DNA from: an uncultured Lachnospiraceae bacterium
GTDB lineage: Bacteria; Bacillota_A; Clostridia; Lachnospirales; Lachnospiraceae
Assembly (NCBI GenBank): GCA_947175285.1
Contig: CAMWMM010000070.1
Coordinates: 1-13,771 of the forward strand
Length of the DNA: 13,771 nt
Reading direction: 5' to 3'
The notes beneath the pieces are model-generated. The model was given only the letters and a program-made list of their open reading frames with translations. It was not told where the DNA came from and made no database searches. This document shows positions 1 through 6,210 of the stretch, one piece after another; the stretch's first letter is position 1; each line of letters starts with the position of its first letter. The position numbers and the translations under genes are program-made.

Positions 1-54
1 GGCGCATTGGCGGAAAGGGGATTTTTATTTGATGGAGAAATATTTATAAAGTAA
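1..54 (+). CDS. Possible 3' end of an upstream gene (partial)
   Basis: Frame 1 is open from the first base to a TAA at 52-54 and gives 17 residues ending in GEIFIK. The composition is protein-like, but the fragment is too short to assign a family. If real, the gene converges with the minus-strand gene that ends at 64, leaving only nine bases between the stops and no room for a separate terminator. The evidence is only an open frame, so this is tentative. Confidence 0.3.
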   Translation, partial: GALAERGFLFDGEIFIK

Positions 55-63
55 GCACACTGT

Positions 64-450
64 CTATTGCTCTTTTACAGAGCATAGATAAAGATAATCG
101 TCTACGTTGATTTCGATTATCTCAATCGGTTCCACTTCCTCGAAGCAGACATACTGTGTTCCTAAACAATGCTGAAACTTAGATTTATCTAAAATATATA
201 AATATCCTTTGCCGCCGTAATTGGGTGTTCCTTTTTCAAAAACCATAATGTCACCTGATTCAGGCAGCATCACACGCTCAATTTCGCCGTCTTTATTCGG
301 TTTCGTGCCAAGAGCGAATGCCAATGCCATATTTTTATTAGAGGTTGCATATACGGCATTTTGACATCCTTCTTCAAATCCCGTATCTACTGCCTGATGC
401 GGTATTAAGATATTAATTTTTTTACTGCTTCCGTGATATAAATATTCCAT
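64..450 (-). CDS. Small ADP-ribosyltransferase-like protein of unknown function
   Basis: I do not recognise a named family, but the layout resembles small ADP-ribosyltransferase-fold proteins. An N-terminal LYHGSS holds a candidate catalytic/NAD-binding His. It is followed by VYATSNKNMALAFA, like the Tyr-containing second motif, and a C-terminal FEEVEPIEI stretch that could supply the acidic third motif. There is no signal peptide or membrane segment, so it should be cytoplasmic. The ATG at 450 begins MEYLYHGSS. A TTG at 468 would add six residues and has a weak AAAGAG upstream, while the ATG has no clear ribosome binding site. The gene lies 13-31 bases after the Xre regulator gene on the same strand, so the two are probably cotranscribed. 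An Xre plus ART-fold pair recalls RES-Xre toxin-antitoxin systems, but this protein is not clearly a RES domain and toxicity is only a guess. Confidence 0.6.
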   Translation of the reverse strand: MEYLYHGSSKKINILIPHQAVDTGFEEGCQNAVYATSNKNMALAFALGTKPNKDGEIERVMLPESGDIMVFEKGTPNYGGKGYLYILDKSKFQHCLGTQYVCFEEVEPIEIIEINVDDYLYLCSVKEQ

Positions 451-481
451 GTGTTTATTATACTGCAAGATTGCTGCTCTT

Positions 482-889
482 TCAATTATTCAGAATACTT
501 TGGCATAAAGTCGCTAAGAATAAACCGATAGTCAACCCTCCTGCGATAATCACTATCATCTCATCATATCTGAATCTGTTTGCTGAAAAAGCCCAAATAC
601 CTGCTATTGTTCCGCAAATAAAAGCCAGACTGGTATATATTTTTATTCTTCTCTTTGTATTACTGCCAGATTCTTCTTTTGAAATATGTTTAAAATCATT
701 ACCTACCAATTCATCTATACTTTTATCCAACGCCTTAGATAATAGTATTAATTGTTCAGGGTTTGGAGAAGTTTCACCCAGTTCCCAGTTTGAAATAGTT
801 TGTCTTGTGACATTCACTTTTTCCGCAAGATTTTCTTGTGAAAAACCTTTTTCTTTTCTTAAAGCATTAATATTCTTTCCTAATTCCAT
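482..889 (-). CDS. Xre-family transcriptional regulator with C-terminal membrane segments
   Basis: This 135-residue protein starts with a classic Cro/C1-type helix-turn-helix at about residues 7-61, with recognition-helix region TRQTISNWE. A basic linker (NTKRRIK) follows, then two hydrophobic stretches at about 84-101 and 110-131 that should form a membrane hairpin. The DNA-binding domain would thus be tethered to the inner face of the membrane, a common design in Firmicutes for sensing envelope or membrane signals. An excellent AGGAGG (901-906 region, complementary strand) precedes the ATG at 889. It is the first gene of a two-gene unit with the ART-like gene downstream and is divergent from the serine hydrolase gene. 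A perfect palindrome in the divergent region could be its own operator. The regulator call is secure; its targets are inferred. Confidence 0.9.
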   Translation of the reverse strand: MELGKNINALRKEKGFSQENLAEKVNVTRQTISNWELGETSPNPEQLILLSKALDKSIDELVGNDFKHISKEESGSNTKRRIKIYTSLAFICGTIAGIWAFSANRFRYDEMIVIIAGGLTIGLFLATLCQSILNN

Positions 890-911
890 TTATCGTTACC
901 TCCTTGCAAAT

Positions 912-941
912 AGTATAACTGATTTGATGTTTGCAAAACAA
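912..941 (-). promoter_or_regulatory. Predicted promoter of the Xre/ART-like operon
   Basis: On the minus strand, TTGTTT (936-941) and TATACT (912-917) are separated by 18 bases and lie just upstream of the AGGAGG of the Xre gene. The -10 match is good and the -35 moderate. The palindrome at 929-947 covers the -35 element, so a bound repressor would block this promoter. Confidence 0.45.
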
Positions 942-947
942 GCAAAC
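929..947. promoter_or_regulatory. Perfect palindrome GTTTGC-N7-GCAAAC, candidate Xre operator
   Basis: The half sites GTTTGC (929-934) and GCAAAC (942-947) are exact reverse complements separated by AAAACAA. The site sits in the divergent intergenic region and overlaps the predicted -35 box of the Xre gene, the expected position for an autoregulatory operator. Binding by the adjacent Xre protein is inferred from position and symmetry. Confidence 0.45.
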
Positions 948-989
948 GCCTTTGGAACTTGCGCAAAGAGTTTTAACATCATATCGGAA

Positions 990-1018
990 TGGATTTGTGC
1001 ATGTGCGTATGGTAGAAT
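990..1018 (+). promoter_or_regulatory. Predicted extended -10 promoter of the serine hydrolase operon
   Basis: TAGAAT at 1013-1018 is preceded by TGG, giving a TGN extended -10 element. The -35 position (990-995, TGGATT) is poor, which an extended -10 can compensate. It lies about 40 bases upstream of the chosen ATG at 1057. Confidence 0.4.
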
Positions 1019-1056
1019 AAAATCGTTAAACAATGCAACAGGAGAGGCAAAGTGAT

Positions 1057-2433
1057 ATGCGAAAGACCAGAGTTGTATATTTAATGCTTGCATTATGCAT
1101 TATTATAATCGGAATAGGACATTCTTTTTCATATGCAAAATCAGATGTGGTTGATTATGAAAGTATAGATGCTCAAATTGCGGAAGATGTAAAAAAATAT
1201 CATATTCCGGGCATGGCGGTAATGGTTGTTGATAAGGATGATATTTTATTTTCTAATACATATGGAAACTGCGGGGATATAGATACACCTTTTATTATAG
1301 GTTCCATGAGCAAATCATTTACGGCTGTTGCAATTATGCAGCTTGTTGAAGATGGAAAAATTAACTTGGATGATTCTATTTCGGAATACATTGACGCGGC
1401 AGAATGGTTTGTTCAAGACTCAGGTTGCGAAAAAATAACAGTAAGAAATCTGCTGAATCATACCAGTGGAATAACTACCTATCAGCGATTTGGAAAACTT
1501 GAAGTTACGGATTCTTATGGGCAGCATGTGTATGCCAATGTAAATTATGGATTACTGGGATTAATCATTGAATCTGTAAGTGGAAAAAGTTATGAAGAGT
1601 ATATAACGGAAAATATTTTTGAACCGATAGGTATGGAACATTCAGCAGCTTCTTTGGAGAAGAGCAAAGCCAATGGTATGATTGATGGGTATAGAAATTA
1701 TTTTGGGATTCCCATTGCCGGGGAACCCGACTATCCTCAAGATATTTCTGTCGGCACTTGGACAAACGTGCCTGCCGGATACTTGTCATCAAGCGCAGCC
1801 GATATGGGGAAATATTTGCAAATGTATTTAAACGGCGGCAATGATATTATTGGTGAAGATAGTATTGATACAATGTTTTACGATAGTATTTCCGTAAATG
1901 ATGGCGCCTATTTTTATGGTATGGGATGGCAGTATTCCACAACGATGTTTCATCAGCCTGTTCTTTGGCATGCAGGATTGGTCGAGAACTATACGTCGAA
2001 TATGTTTATATTGCCGGAAAAAGAGATAGGGATTGTTGTCTTAGTAAATATGAATGATTATCTTGTGGGGAATAATCTTCTTGGAAATATTGTATTACCC
2101 CTTATGGGAGAAGAAAAAAACATTTTCCCGGTGAATATGTATATGTTTCTTCATTTGGTCATTGACTTGATATGTTTGCTTATTTGTATCGTAACGCTTT
2201 ATCCTCTCATAACGATTAAAAAATGGAAGCATAAAAAGAAATCTTTTTATGCGGTAGATATTGCAAGGCATCTTATATTACCTATTGTTTTGTTGTGTGT
2301 TCCGATATTAGTGTCTACGCCGGTACGGGTTATATGGTTATTTGCAAAGGATTTATGTATTGTTTTATATACAAATGCGATTATATTAGTGGCTGTTGGA
2401 ATTTATAAATTGAGTTATAAAGTGAGGGAATAG
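1057..2433 (+). CDS. Membrane-anchored serine hydrolase (class C beta-lactamase/DD-peptidase-like)
   Basis: This 458-residue protein belongs to the serine beta-lactamase-like superfamily (PF00144 type). The nucleophile motif S-x-x-K is at residues 83-86 (GSMSK), the second motif Y-A-N at about 159-161 and an H-A-G triad at about 305-307 in place of KTG. An N-terminal hydrophobic segment (about 7-26) should export the catalytic domain. The last 100 residues hold about three further membrane segments (about 363-386, 405-428, 434-452), anchoring it outside the cell. Relatives cleave D-amino-acid peptides or esters; the substrate here cannot be told. I chose the ATG at 1057 rather than 1033 because GGAGAGG at 1041-1047 is correctly spaced for it. 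The esterase gene starts two bases after its stop, so they are cotranscribed. Confidence 0.9.
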   Translation: MRKTRVVYLMLALCIIIIGIGHSFSYAKSDVVDYESIDAQIAEDVKKYHIPGMAVMVVDKDDILFSNTYGNCGDIDTPFIIGSMSKSFTAVAIMQLVEDGKINLDDSISEYIDAAEWFVQDSGCEKITVRNLLNHTSGITTYQRFGKLEVTDSYGQHVYANVNYGLLGLIIESVSGKSYEEYITENIFEPIGMEHSAASLEKSKANGMIDGYRNYFGIPIAGEPDYPQDISVGTWTNVPAGYLSSSAADMGKYLQMYLNGGNDIIGEDSIDTMFYDSISVNDGAYFYGMGWQYSTTMFHQPVLWHAGLVENYTSNMFILPEKEIGIVVLVNMNDYLVGNNLLGNIVLPLMGEEKNIFPVNMYMFLHLVIDLICLLICIVTLYPLITIKKWKHKKKSFYAVDIARHLILPIVLLCVPILVSTPVRVIWLFAKDLCIVLYTNAIILVAVGIYKLSYKVRE

Positions 2434-2435
2434 CT

Positions 2436-3233
2436 ATGTGTGCAAAATCAGATAAATTTGGTTTGGTGGTATTTGCAGGTCAATCAAATATGTCAGGCAG
2501 AGGTGATGCTGCAACGGCGGTTAAATGCAGTGAAAATGCAGGGTATGAATATAAGGCGGTAAGCAATCCGGATGGATTGGTGCCTGTTTTAGAACCGTTT
2601 GGTTTAGGCGAGGAACGCATAGGAGAGATATATGATATGAACTCCGATGGAAATTCAAAGCGGACAGGCAGCATGGTTTCCGCATTGATTGATACATATT
2701 TTCGTCAAAGCGGCAGGAAGATTATCGGAGTCAGCGCTTCAATGGGAGGTACAAGCACAGAGCAGTGGAAAAAAGTTTATATTAAAGATGCAGTTTCAAG
2801 ATTGGATAAAGCAAAATCATTTTTAGAAAGCAAAAACATTTCCATAGAAAATATTTTTGTGGTATGGTCTCAAGGTGAAACAGACGGGGACAATAATGTT
2901 TGTGCAGAGGAATATATAAAAAACTTAAAATACTTATTCGGTGAATTTAAAATGCACGGAGCAGAAAAATGCTTTTTAATACAGACAGGTCATTATAATT
3001 ATGTCGGTTATCCCCATGGTGGCGTAGAACTTGATAAAAAATATGAAGTCATAAGAGATGCGCAAAGAACAATTTGTACAAATGATAAGGACTTTGTTAT
3101 GGTTGCAAGTTTTGAACCGTACATTTCTTATATGAAAGACCAATTCCATTATAACCAGAGTGCATATAATGCAGTTGGAGAAACTGCGGGAAAAGCAATC
3201 GCGGATTTTTTCAGTGTTGGCATAGAACTATAG
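2436..3233 (+). CDS. SGNH-type carbohydrate esterase (sialate O-acetylesterase-like)
   Basis: The 265-residue product matches the SASA/SGNH hydrolase pattern. The nucleophile block FAGQSNMSGRG has Ser17 near the N terminus, a central block VVWSQGETD carries the conserved Gln/Gly/Glu, and the C-terminal DQFHYNQSAYNAVG has the catalytic His at about 238. Such enzymes remove acetyl groups from sugars such as sialic acids or xylan. No signal peptide is present (start MCAKSDKFGL), so it probably acts on an imported or internal small molecule. A ribosome binding site (GAGGG, 2424-2428) lies inside the end of the preceding gene. It is the middle gene of a three-gene unit, with only 14 bases to the carbamoyltransferase. 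The fold and esterase call are firm; the substrate is unknown. Confidence 0.88.
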   Translation: MCAKSDKFGLVVFAGQSNMSGRGDAATAVKCSENAGYEYKAVSNPDGLVPVLEPFGLGEERIGEIYDMNSDGNSKRTGSMVSALIDTYFRQSGRKIIGVSASMGGTSTEQWKKVYIKDAVSRLDKAKSFLESKNISIENIFVVWSQGETDGDNNVCAEEYIKNLKYLFGEFKMHGAEKCFLIQTGHYNYVGYPHGGVELDKKYEVIRDAQRTICTNDKDFVMVASFEPYISYMKDQFHYNQSAYNAVGETAGKAIADFFSVGIEL

Positions 3234-3247
3234 AGAGGAGATTTTGA

Positions 3248-4084
3248 ATGAAAAACTTTATAAGGCTGACAGATTATACAGCAAGTGATATCTATGATAT
3301 TTTCAGGATTGCGGATGAAGTTTTGCAAGGGAAATATCATGATATTTTAAAGGGGAAAAGCGTAGTTCTTTTTTTCTCAAGTGCAAGCATAAGAACAAGG
3401 GTTACATTTGAAAAGGGAATTTATTTGTTAGGCGGACAGCCTATTTTATTCCCAACCGAAACGCTTGATAAGAAAGAAGATTTAAAAGATGTCTGTGGGT
3501 ATTTGAATAACTGGGCGGACATGATAATTGTCAGGCACAAGGATATTGACGTGTTGGAAAAAATGGCGAGGTATTCGGAAGTACCGGTTATCAATGCCAT
3601 GACAGACAGCAATCATCCATGTGAAATAGTGACGGATATGTATTCTCTGTCAAAAATCAGAGATAATTTTGTGAATGATAAATACTTATTTTGCGGAAAA
3701 TCCGGAAATATCGGTTTGGCATGGAAAGAGGCTTCTGAAGTGATGGGATTTAATTTATCGCAATGCTGCGGCGTCGGGTATGAGATGGATGGTGTAAAGG
3801 CATACCACAACATCAAAGAGGCAGTCAAAGGGAAGGATATTGTATGCACCGATTCTTTGCCCTCTGAAATATTGAATGATTTCAGGGAATGTCAGGTAAC
3901 AAGAGAAATCATGGATATGGCAAACGAAAATGCCGTATTAAATCCCTGTCCACCGTTCTATCGCGGCGAGGAAGTTTCTGATGATGCAATAGAGTCAAAG
4001 TATTTTGTGGGATATGAATTTAAAAAGAATTTACTGGCGGTGCAGCAGGCAGTTATGATATGGTGTATGGTAAACAGTAAGTAG
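3248..4084 (+). CDS. Ornithine/aspartate carbamoyltransferase-family protein with altered substrate motifs
   Basis: The N-terminal half has the carbamoyl-phosphate loop S-x-R-T-R (residues 47-51, SASIRTRVTFE), a basic RHK at 96-98 and NHPCEI at about 122-127, corresponding to the HPxQ motif but with Glu for Gln. The second half has the nucleotide-like fold start LFCGKSGNIG. The ornithine-binding D-x-W-x-S-M-G motif appears as TDSLPSEI, and the HCLP/HPLP loop reads LNPCPPFYRGEEV. At 278 residues it is shorter than typical OTCases or ATCases (roughly 305-340). Carbamoyl-phosphate binding looks intact while the acceptor site has diverged, so it may carbamoylate another amine. AGAGGAG (3234-3240) precedes the ATG. 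It is the last gene of the serine hydrolase-esterase unit. Family is sure; an argF label would not be justified. Confidence 0.85.
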   Translation: MKNFIRLTDYTASDIYDIFRIADEVLQGKYHDILKGKSVVLFFSSASIRTRVTFEKGIYLLGGQPILFPTETLDKKEDLKDVCGYLNNWADMIIVRHKDIDVLEKMARYSEVPVINAMTDSNHPCEIVTDMYSLSKIRDNFVNDKYLFCGKSGNIGLAWKEASEVMGFNLSQCCGVGYEMDGVKAYHNIKEAVKGKDIVCTDSLPSEILNDFRECQVTREIMDMANENAVLNPCPPFYRGEEVSDDAIESKYFVGYEFKKNLLAVQQAVMIWCMVNSK

Positions 4085-4122
4085 AATTTAATGGATTTTT
4101 TTTGAGGAGGTAATTAATAATA

Positions 4123-4716
4123 ATGATTTCAGCAATTTATGACAGACGAAGTATAAGGAAATTTATAGATAAACCTATATCTCAAAAAGATATTACAGAT
4201 ATCATTCAAAGTGGGATAAAAGCGCCTTCTTCTAAAAACAGGCAGCCATGGAAATATATTGTGATACAAGGAAATGCTAAAGAAGAAATGCTAAAAGTTT
4301 TCCGTCTAGGAATTGAAAGAGAAGAAAATGATAGTGCATTATTACCGCTAAGTAAGCAACATATAGCTGCGGCGAAATATACTGTAGATATAATGACAGA
4401 AGCGCCAATCATAGTTTTTGTTGTGAATTCATTGGGGAAAAGTATTTTAACAGAATTAACACCAGAAGAACGTGTTTATGAAATTTGCAATATTCAATCA
4501 ATAAGCGCTTCTATACAAAATATGCTTCTTGCCGCTACTGAAAAGGGAATAGGTAGTCTTTGGATATGTGACATTTATTTTGCATATTCAGAACTGTGTA
4601 AATGGTTGGACAGTGATGGACAACTTATTGCGGCTATTGCTTTTGGTTATCCAAATGAATTTCCTAAAGAAAGACCGCGTAAGAAGATTGAAGATATAGT
4701 TGAATGGAGAAATTAA
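4123..4716 (+). CDS. Nitroreductase-family flavoprotein
   Basis: A 197-residue FMN-dependent oxidoreductase of the nitroreductase superfamily. The N-terminal RRSIRKF contacts the FMN phosphate, PSSKNRQPWKYIVI is the usual second flavin segment, and GIGSLWICD near residue 141-149 is the third. Members reduce nitro compounds, quinones or flavins with NAD(P)H, or act as dehydrogenases; the substrate is not evident. The protein is cytosolic, with no signal or membrane segment. The ATG at 4123 has AGGAGG at 4105-4110 with a rather long 12-base spacer. The gap from the carbamoyltransferase gene is 38 bases without a terminator, so readthrough from that operon is likely. Confidence 0.9.
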   Translation: MISAIYDRRSIRKFIDKPISQKDITDIIQSGIKAPSSKNRQPWKYIVIQGNAKEEMLKVFRLGIEREENDSALLPLSKQHIAAAKYTVDIMTEAPIIVFVVNSLGKSILTELTPEERVYEICNIQSISASIQNMLLAATEKGIGSLWICDIYFAYSELCKWLDSDGQLIAAIAFGYPNEFPKERPRKKIEDIVEWRN

Positions 4717-4772
4717 TTTTTCAGGATGCACATTTTTTCTTATACAATAAAACTTGACAACCCCTTAGATAT

Positions 4773-4801
4773 TTGTATTTTTTTCATCCTTGCGATATAA
4801 T
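4773..4801 (+). promoter_or_regulatory. Predicted promoter of the mntA-hepT operon
   Basis: A consensus TATAAT at 4796-4801 has TTGTAT (4773-4778) at 17-base spacing. A competing arrangement is TTGACA (4754-4759) with TATTTT (4776-4781) at 16 bases. Either starts transcription shortly before the mntA ATG at 4839. The TATAAT is enclosed by an inverted repeat. Confidence 0.5.
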
Positions 4802-4810
4802 AAACGCAAG
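4789..4810. promoter_or_regulatory. Inverted repeat CTTGCG-N10-CGCAAG around the -10 box
   Basis: CTTGCG (4789-4794) and CGCAAG (4805-4810) are exact reverse complements and the TATAAT box lies in their spacer. A protein bound there would occlude RNA polymerase, as in autoregulated toxin-antitoxin operons. Neither MntA nor HepT has an obvious DNA-binding domain, so the factor could be the complex itself or a protein encoded elsewhere. Confidence 0.45.
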
Positions 4811-4838
4811 TAAGAAAAACAAAAATGGGTAATGTAGA

Positions 4839-5159
4839 ATGAAGCTGAATGATATTATTGAAATTCTAAAGCAGGTTTATAATGAATACGACAATATAAG
4901 GCTGGGAATAGCGGGGTCTTATGTGAATGGCAATGAGAAATCATCAAGCGACATAGATGTTGTGATAGACGGCGATTCTATGAGAGTTGATATCATGGAA
5001 TATATAAAAAGTCTGTTTGATATTACGGTAGATGTGCTATGGGTGGATTTAATGAAAAAAGAAGATGATGAATTAGACAGATTTGCAGTAGAAAATGGGT
5101 TGCCGATTAATAAGTATTCAGCATATAAAACAGTGATGCAGGAAGTCAGGTGGATATGA
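4839..5159 (+). CDS. mntA: MntA-like minimal nucleotidyltransferase antitoxin
   Basis: A 106-residue minimal nucleotidyltransferase. The signature G-S-x10-D-x-D is complete at residues 26-40 (GSYVNGNEKSSSDIDVVID), with the two metal-binding Asp at 38 and 40 and an acidic VDVLWVD strand following (about 64-70) that can provide the third carboxylate. In characterised MntA/HepT (type VII) systems this enzyme transfers AMP from ATP to a Tyr of the HEPN toxin and neutralises it. The next gene encodes exactly that partner and overlaps by four bases (ATGA at 5156-5159), giving translational coupling. The ribosome binding site before the ATG at 4839 is weak. The assignment rests on the motif plus its partner; family members without toxin activity also exist. 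Confidence 0.85.
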   Translation: MKLNDIIEILKQVYNEYDNIRLGIAGSYVNGNEKSSSDIDVVIDGDSMRVDIMEYIKSLFDITVDVLWVDLMKKEDDELDRFAVENGLPINKYSAYKTVMQEVRWI

Positions 5160-5530
5160 CCAAGTCATATAAAAAAGATATACAGTTGCTAATGTCAATC
5201 TTACAAAGACAGAATGACATTAAAGAAGCGATAAAGCATTTTGGGTGCAATCAAAATAATTTAGAGCAGGATAAAATGGCTTTTGATTTATGTGCTTTCT
5301 ATATGGCGCAGATAGGGGAAGCATCTAAAATGCTGACAGACGATACCCAAGATTCCTTAACTTGTATTAATGCAGGAGTGTTAAAAGCATTTAGAAATAT
5401 GATAGACCATACTTATGAAAAAGTTAATAAAAAGTATTTAAAAGCTTACATTTTCAACATAATCGAACCAAATGCTATAGCTGAAATAAAGAACAGAATT
5501 AATTATTGTAATGAAAATGCCGCAGGCTAA
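5156..5530 (+). CDS. hepT: HepT-like HEPN ribonuclease toxin
   Basis: A 124-residue all-helical HEPN (DUF86-type) protein. The active-site motif R-x4-H-x-Y is intact at residues 80-87 (RNMIDHTY): Arg80 and His85 are the predicted RNase residues and Tyr87 the tyrosine that MntA AMPylates in studied systems. It should form a dimer with a shared active site and cleave RNA when not modified. I chose the ATG at 5156 because it forms an ATGA overlap with the mntA stop and has GGAAG at 5141-5145; a GTG at 5150 would add two residues. No mutation that would disarm the toxin is visible. The Rrf2 gene begins 21 bases after its stop and may be cotranscribed. Confidence 0.87.
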   Translation: MTKSYKKDIQLLMSILQRQNDIKEAIKHFGCNQNNLEQDKMAFDLCAFYMAQIGEASKMLTDDTQDSLTCINAGVLKAFRNMIDHTYEKVNKKYLKAYIFNIIEPNAIAEIKNRINYCNENAAG

Positions 5531-5551
5531 GAGAAAGGAATGCTTATTAAG

Positions 5552-6004
5552 ATGCAGATTTCAAGTCGGTTTACACTGGCAATTCATATCTTTGCCTGTA
5601 TAGATACGTTCGGAAATGAGTATAAAGTAACCAGTGACTTTCTTGCAGGAAGCACTAATGTGAATCCTGTCATTATCCGGAAAATATTAGGGCAGTTAAA
5701 AGGGGCGGGCTTAATTGAGGTTGCACGCGGAACCGGAGGCACTACTGCCGCGAAACCATTAAACGAGATAACTTTTTTAGATGTTTACCGTGCGGTTGAA
5801 TGTGTGGAAAACGGTGAATTGTTCCATTTTCATGAAAATCCAAGCACGAATTGTCCTGTGGGAAGAAATATTCATCACATTTTAGATGATAAAATTCTTA
5901 GGGTACAAACTGCATTGGAAAAAGAACTTGCATCCATTACACTGGCTGACGTAAAGCAGGATACAGAAAAGTATTTGAGAGAAGAAAATAGCTGGAATAG
6001 TTGA
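5552..6004 (+). CDS. Rrf2-family transcriptional regulator
   Basis: A 150-residue regulator with the typical Rrf2 start (MQISSRFTLAIH), a winged helix-turn-helix over about residues 1-65 (VNPVIIRKILGQLKGAGL then the wing GTGGTTAAKP) and a C-terminal dimerisation helix. Cysteines are at 16, 84 and 101. They lack the close three-Cys spacing that binds Fe-S in IscR or NsrR, so it resembles YwnA/HypR-like members; HypR uses an N-terminal Cys for thiol sensing, and Cys16 is a candidate here. I preferred the ATG at 5552 to 5540 because the family starts there and because AAAGGA (5534-5539) abuts the upstream ATG with no spacer. A strong terminator follows, then a promoter with two palindromes that it probably controls. 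Confidence 0.9.
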   Translation: MQISSRFTLAIHIFACIDTFGNEYKVTSDFLAGSTNVNPVIIRKILGQLKGAGLIEVARGTGGTTAAKPLNEITFLDVYRAVECVENGELFHFHENPSTNCPVGRNIHHILDDKILRVQTALEKELASITLADVKQDTEKYLREENSWNS

Positions 6005-6050
6005 AAATTCAAGGCATTATAGGGATTGTCCAAATGCCTTGAATTTTTTT
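6004..6050 (+). terminator. Strong intrinsic terminator after the Rrf2 gene
   Basis: A perfect 15-bp inverted repeat (6004-6018 with 6033-6047), loop of 14 bases, ends in seven T residues (6044-6050). It starts on the last base of the Rrf2 stop codon. It separates the mntA-hepT-rrf2 transcript from the downstream operon; the A run at its 5' side could give some termination on the other strand. Confidence 0.9.
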
Positions 6051-6062
6051 GAAAAAATTTTG

Positions 6063-6083
6063 ATGTAACCATTGACGTTACAT
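6063..6083. promoter_or_regulatory. Operator site 1, ATGTAA-N9-TTACAT (over the -35 box)
   Basis: The half sites ATGTAAC (6063-6069) and GTTACAT (6077-6083) are exact reverse complements. The TTGACG -35 box (6072-6077) lies inside. The same half sites and spacing recur at 6112-6132. The adjacent Rrf2 regulator is the obvious candidate ligand. Confidence 0.65.
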
Positions 6084-6100
6084 TAAAGTAATGCTATAGT
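6072..6100 (+). promoter_or_regulatory. Promoter of the PNPOx/ferredoxin-SirTM-macrodomain operon
   Basis: TTGACG (6072-6077) and TATAGT (6095-6100) are separated by the ideal 17 bases. Transcription should start near 6107, leaving a leader of about 100 bases before the ATG at 6211. Operators cover the -35 region and the start region, so repression by promoter occlusion is expected. Confidence 0.75.
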
Positions 6101-6110
6101 ATTTTCACCA

Positions 6111-6133
6111 GATGTAACAAATGATATTACATC
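6111..6133. promoter_or_regulatory. Operator site 2, ATGTAA-N9-TTACAT (at the transcription start)
   Basis: GATGTAA (6111-6117) and TTACATC (6127-6133) are exact reverse complements with a nine-base spacer, the same design as site 1. The centres are 49 bases apart (6073 and 6122). The site lies just after the predicted transcription start, so binding would block initiation or elongation. Confidence 0.65.
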
Positions 6134-6210
6134 AAATGGGATACAAACGGAAAATTCTAATGCCTACAAAGATACAGCATAACCATTCTTTACAATATGG
6201 AGGGATTTGT

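Noticed and set aside
471..1055. 194-codon plus-strand open frame
   Set aside because: It is antisense to the Xre regulator gene, whose helix-turn-helix and AGGAGG site are unmistakable; the antisense product has no recognisable domain.
3248..4084. Annotation as argF ornithine carbamoyltransferase
   Set aside because: The ornithine-binding SMG and HCLP motifs are absent and the protein is short, and no arginine biosynthesis genes are adjacent.
4754..4781. TTGACA-N16-TATTTT as the main mntA promoter
   Set aside because: The -10 match is weaker than the exact TATAAT at 4796-4801; it is noted as an alternative in the promoter entry.
6121..6210. N-terminal extension of the PNPOx/ferredoxin gene from an ATG at 6121
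   Set aside because: The extension overlaps operator 2, has no ribosome binding site and does not look like the family; GGAGGG before 6211 decides the start.
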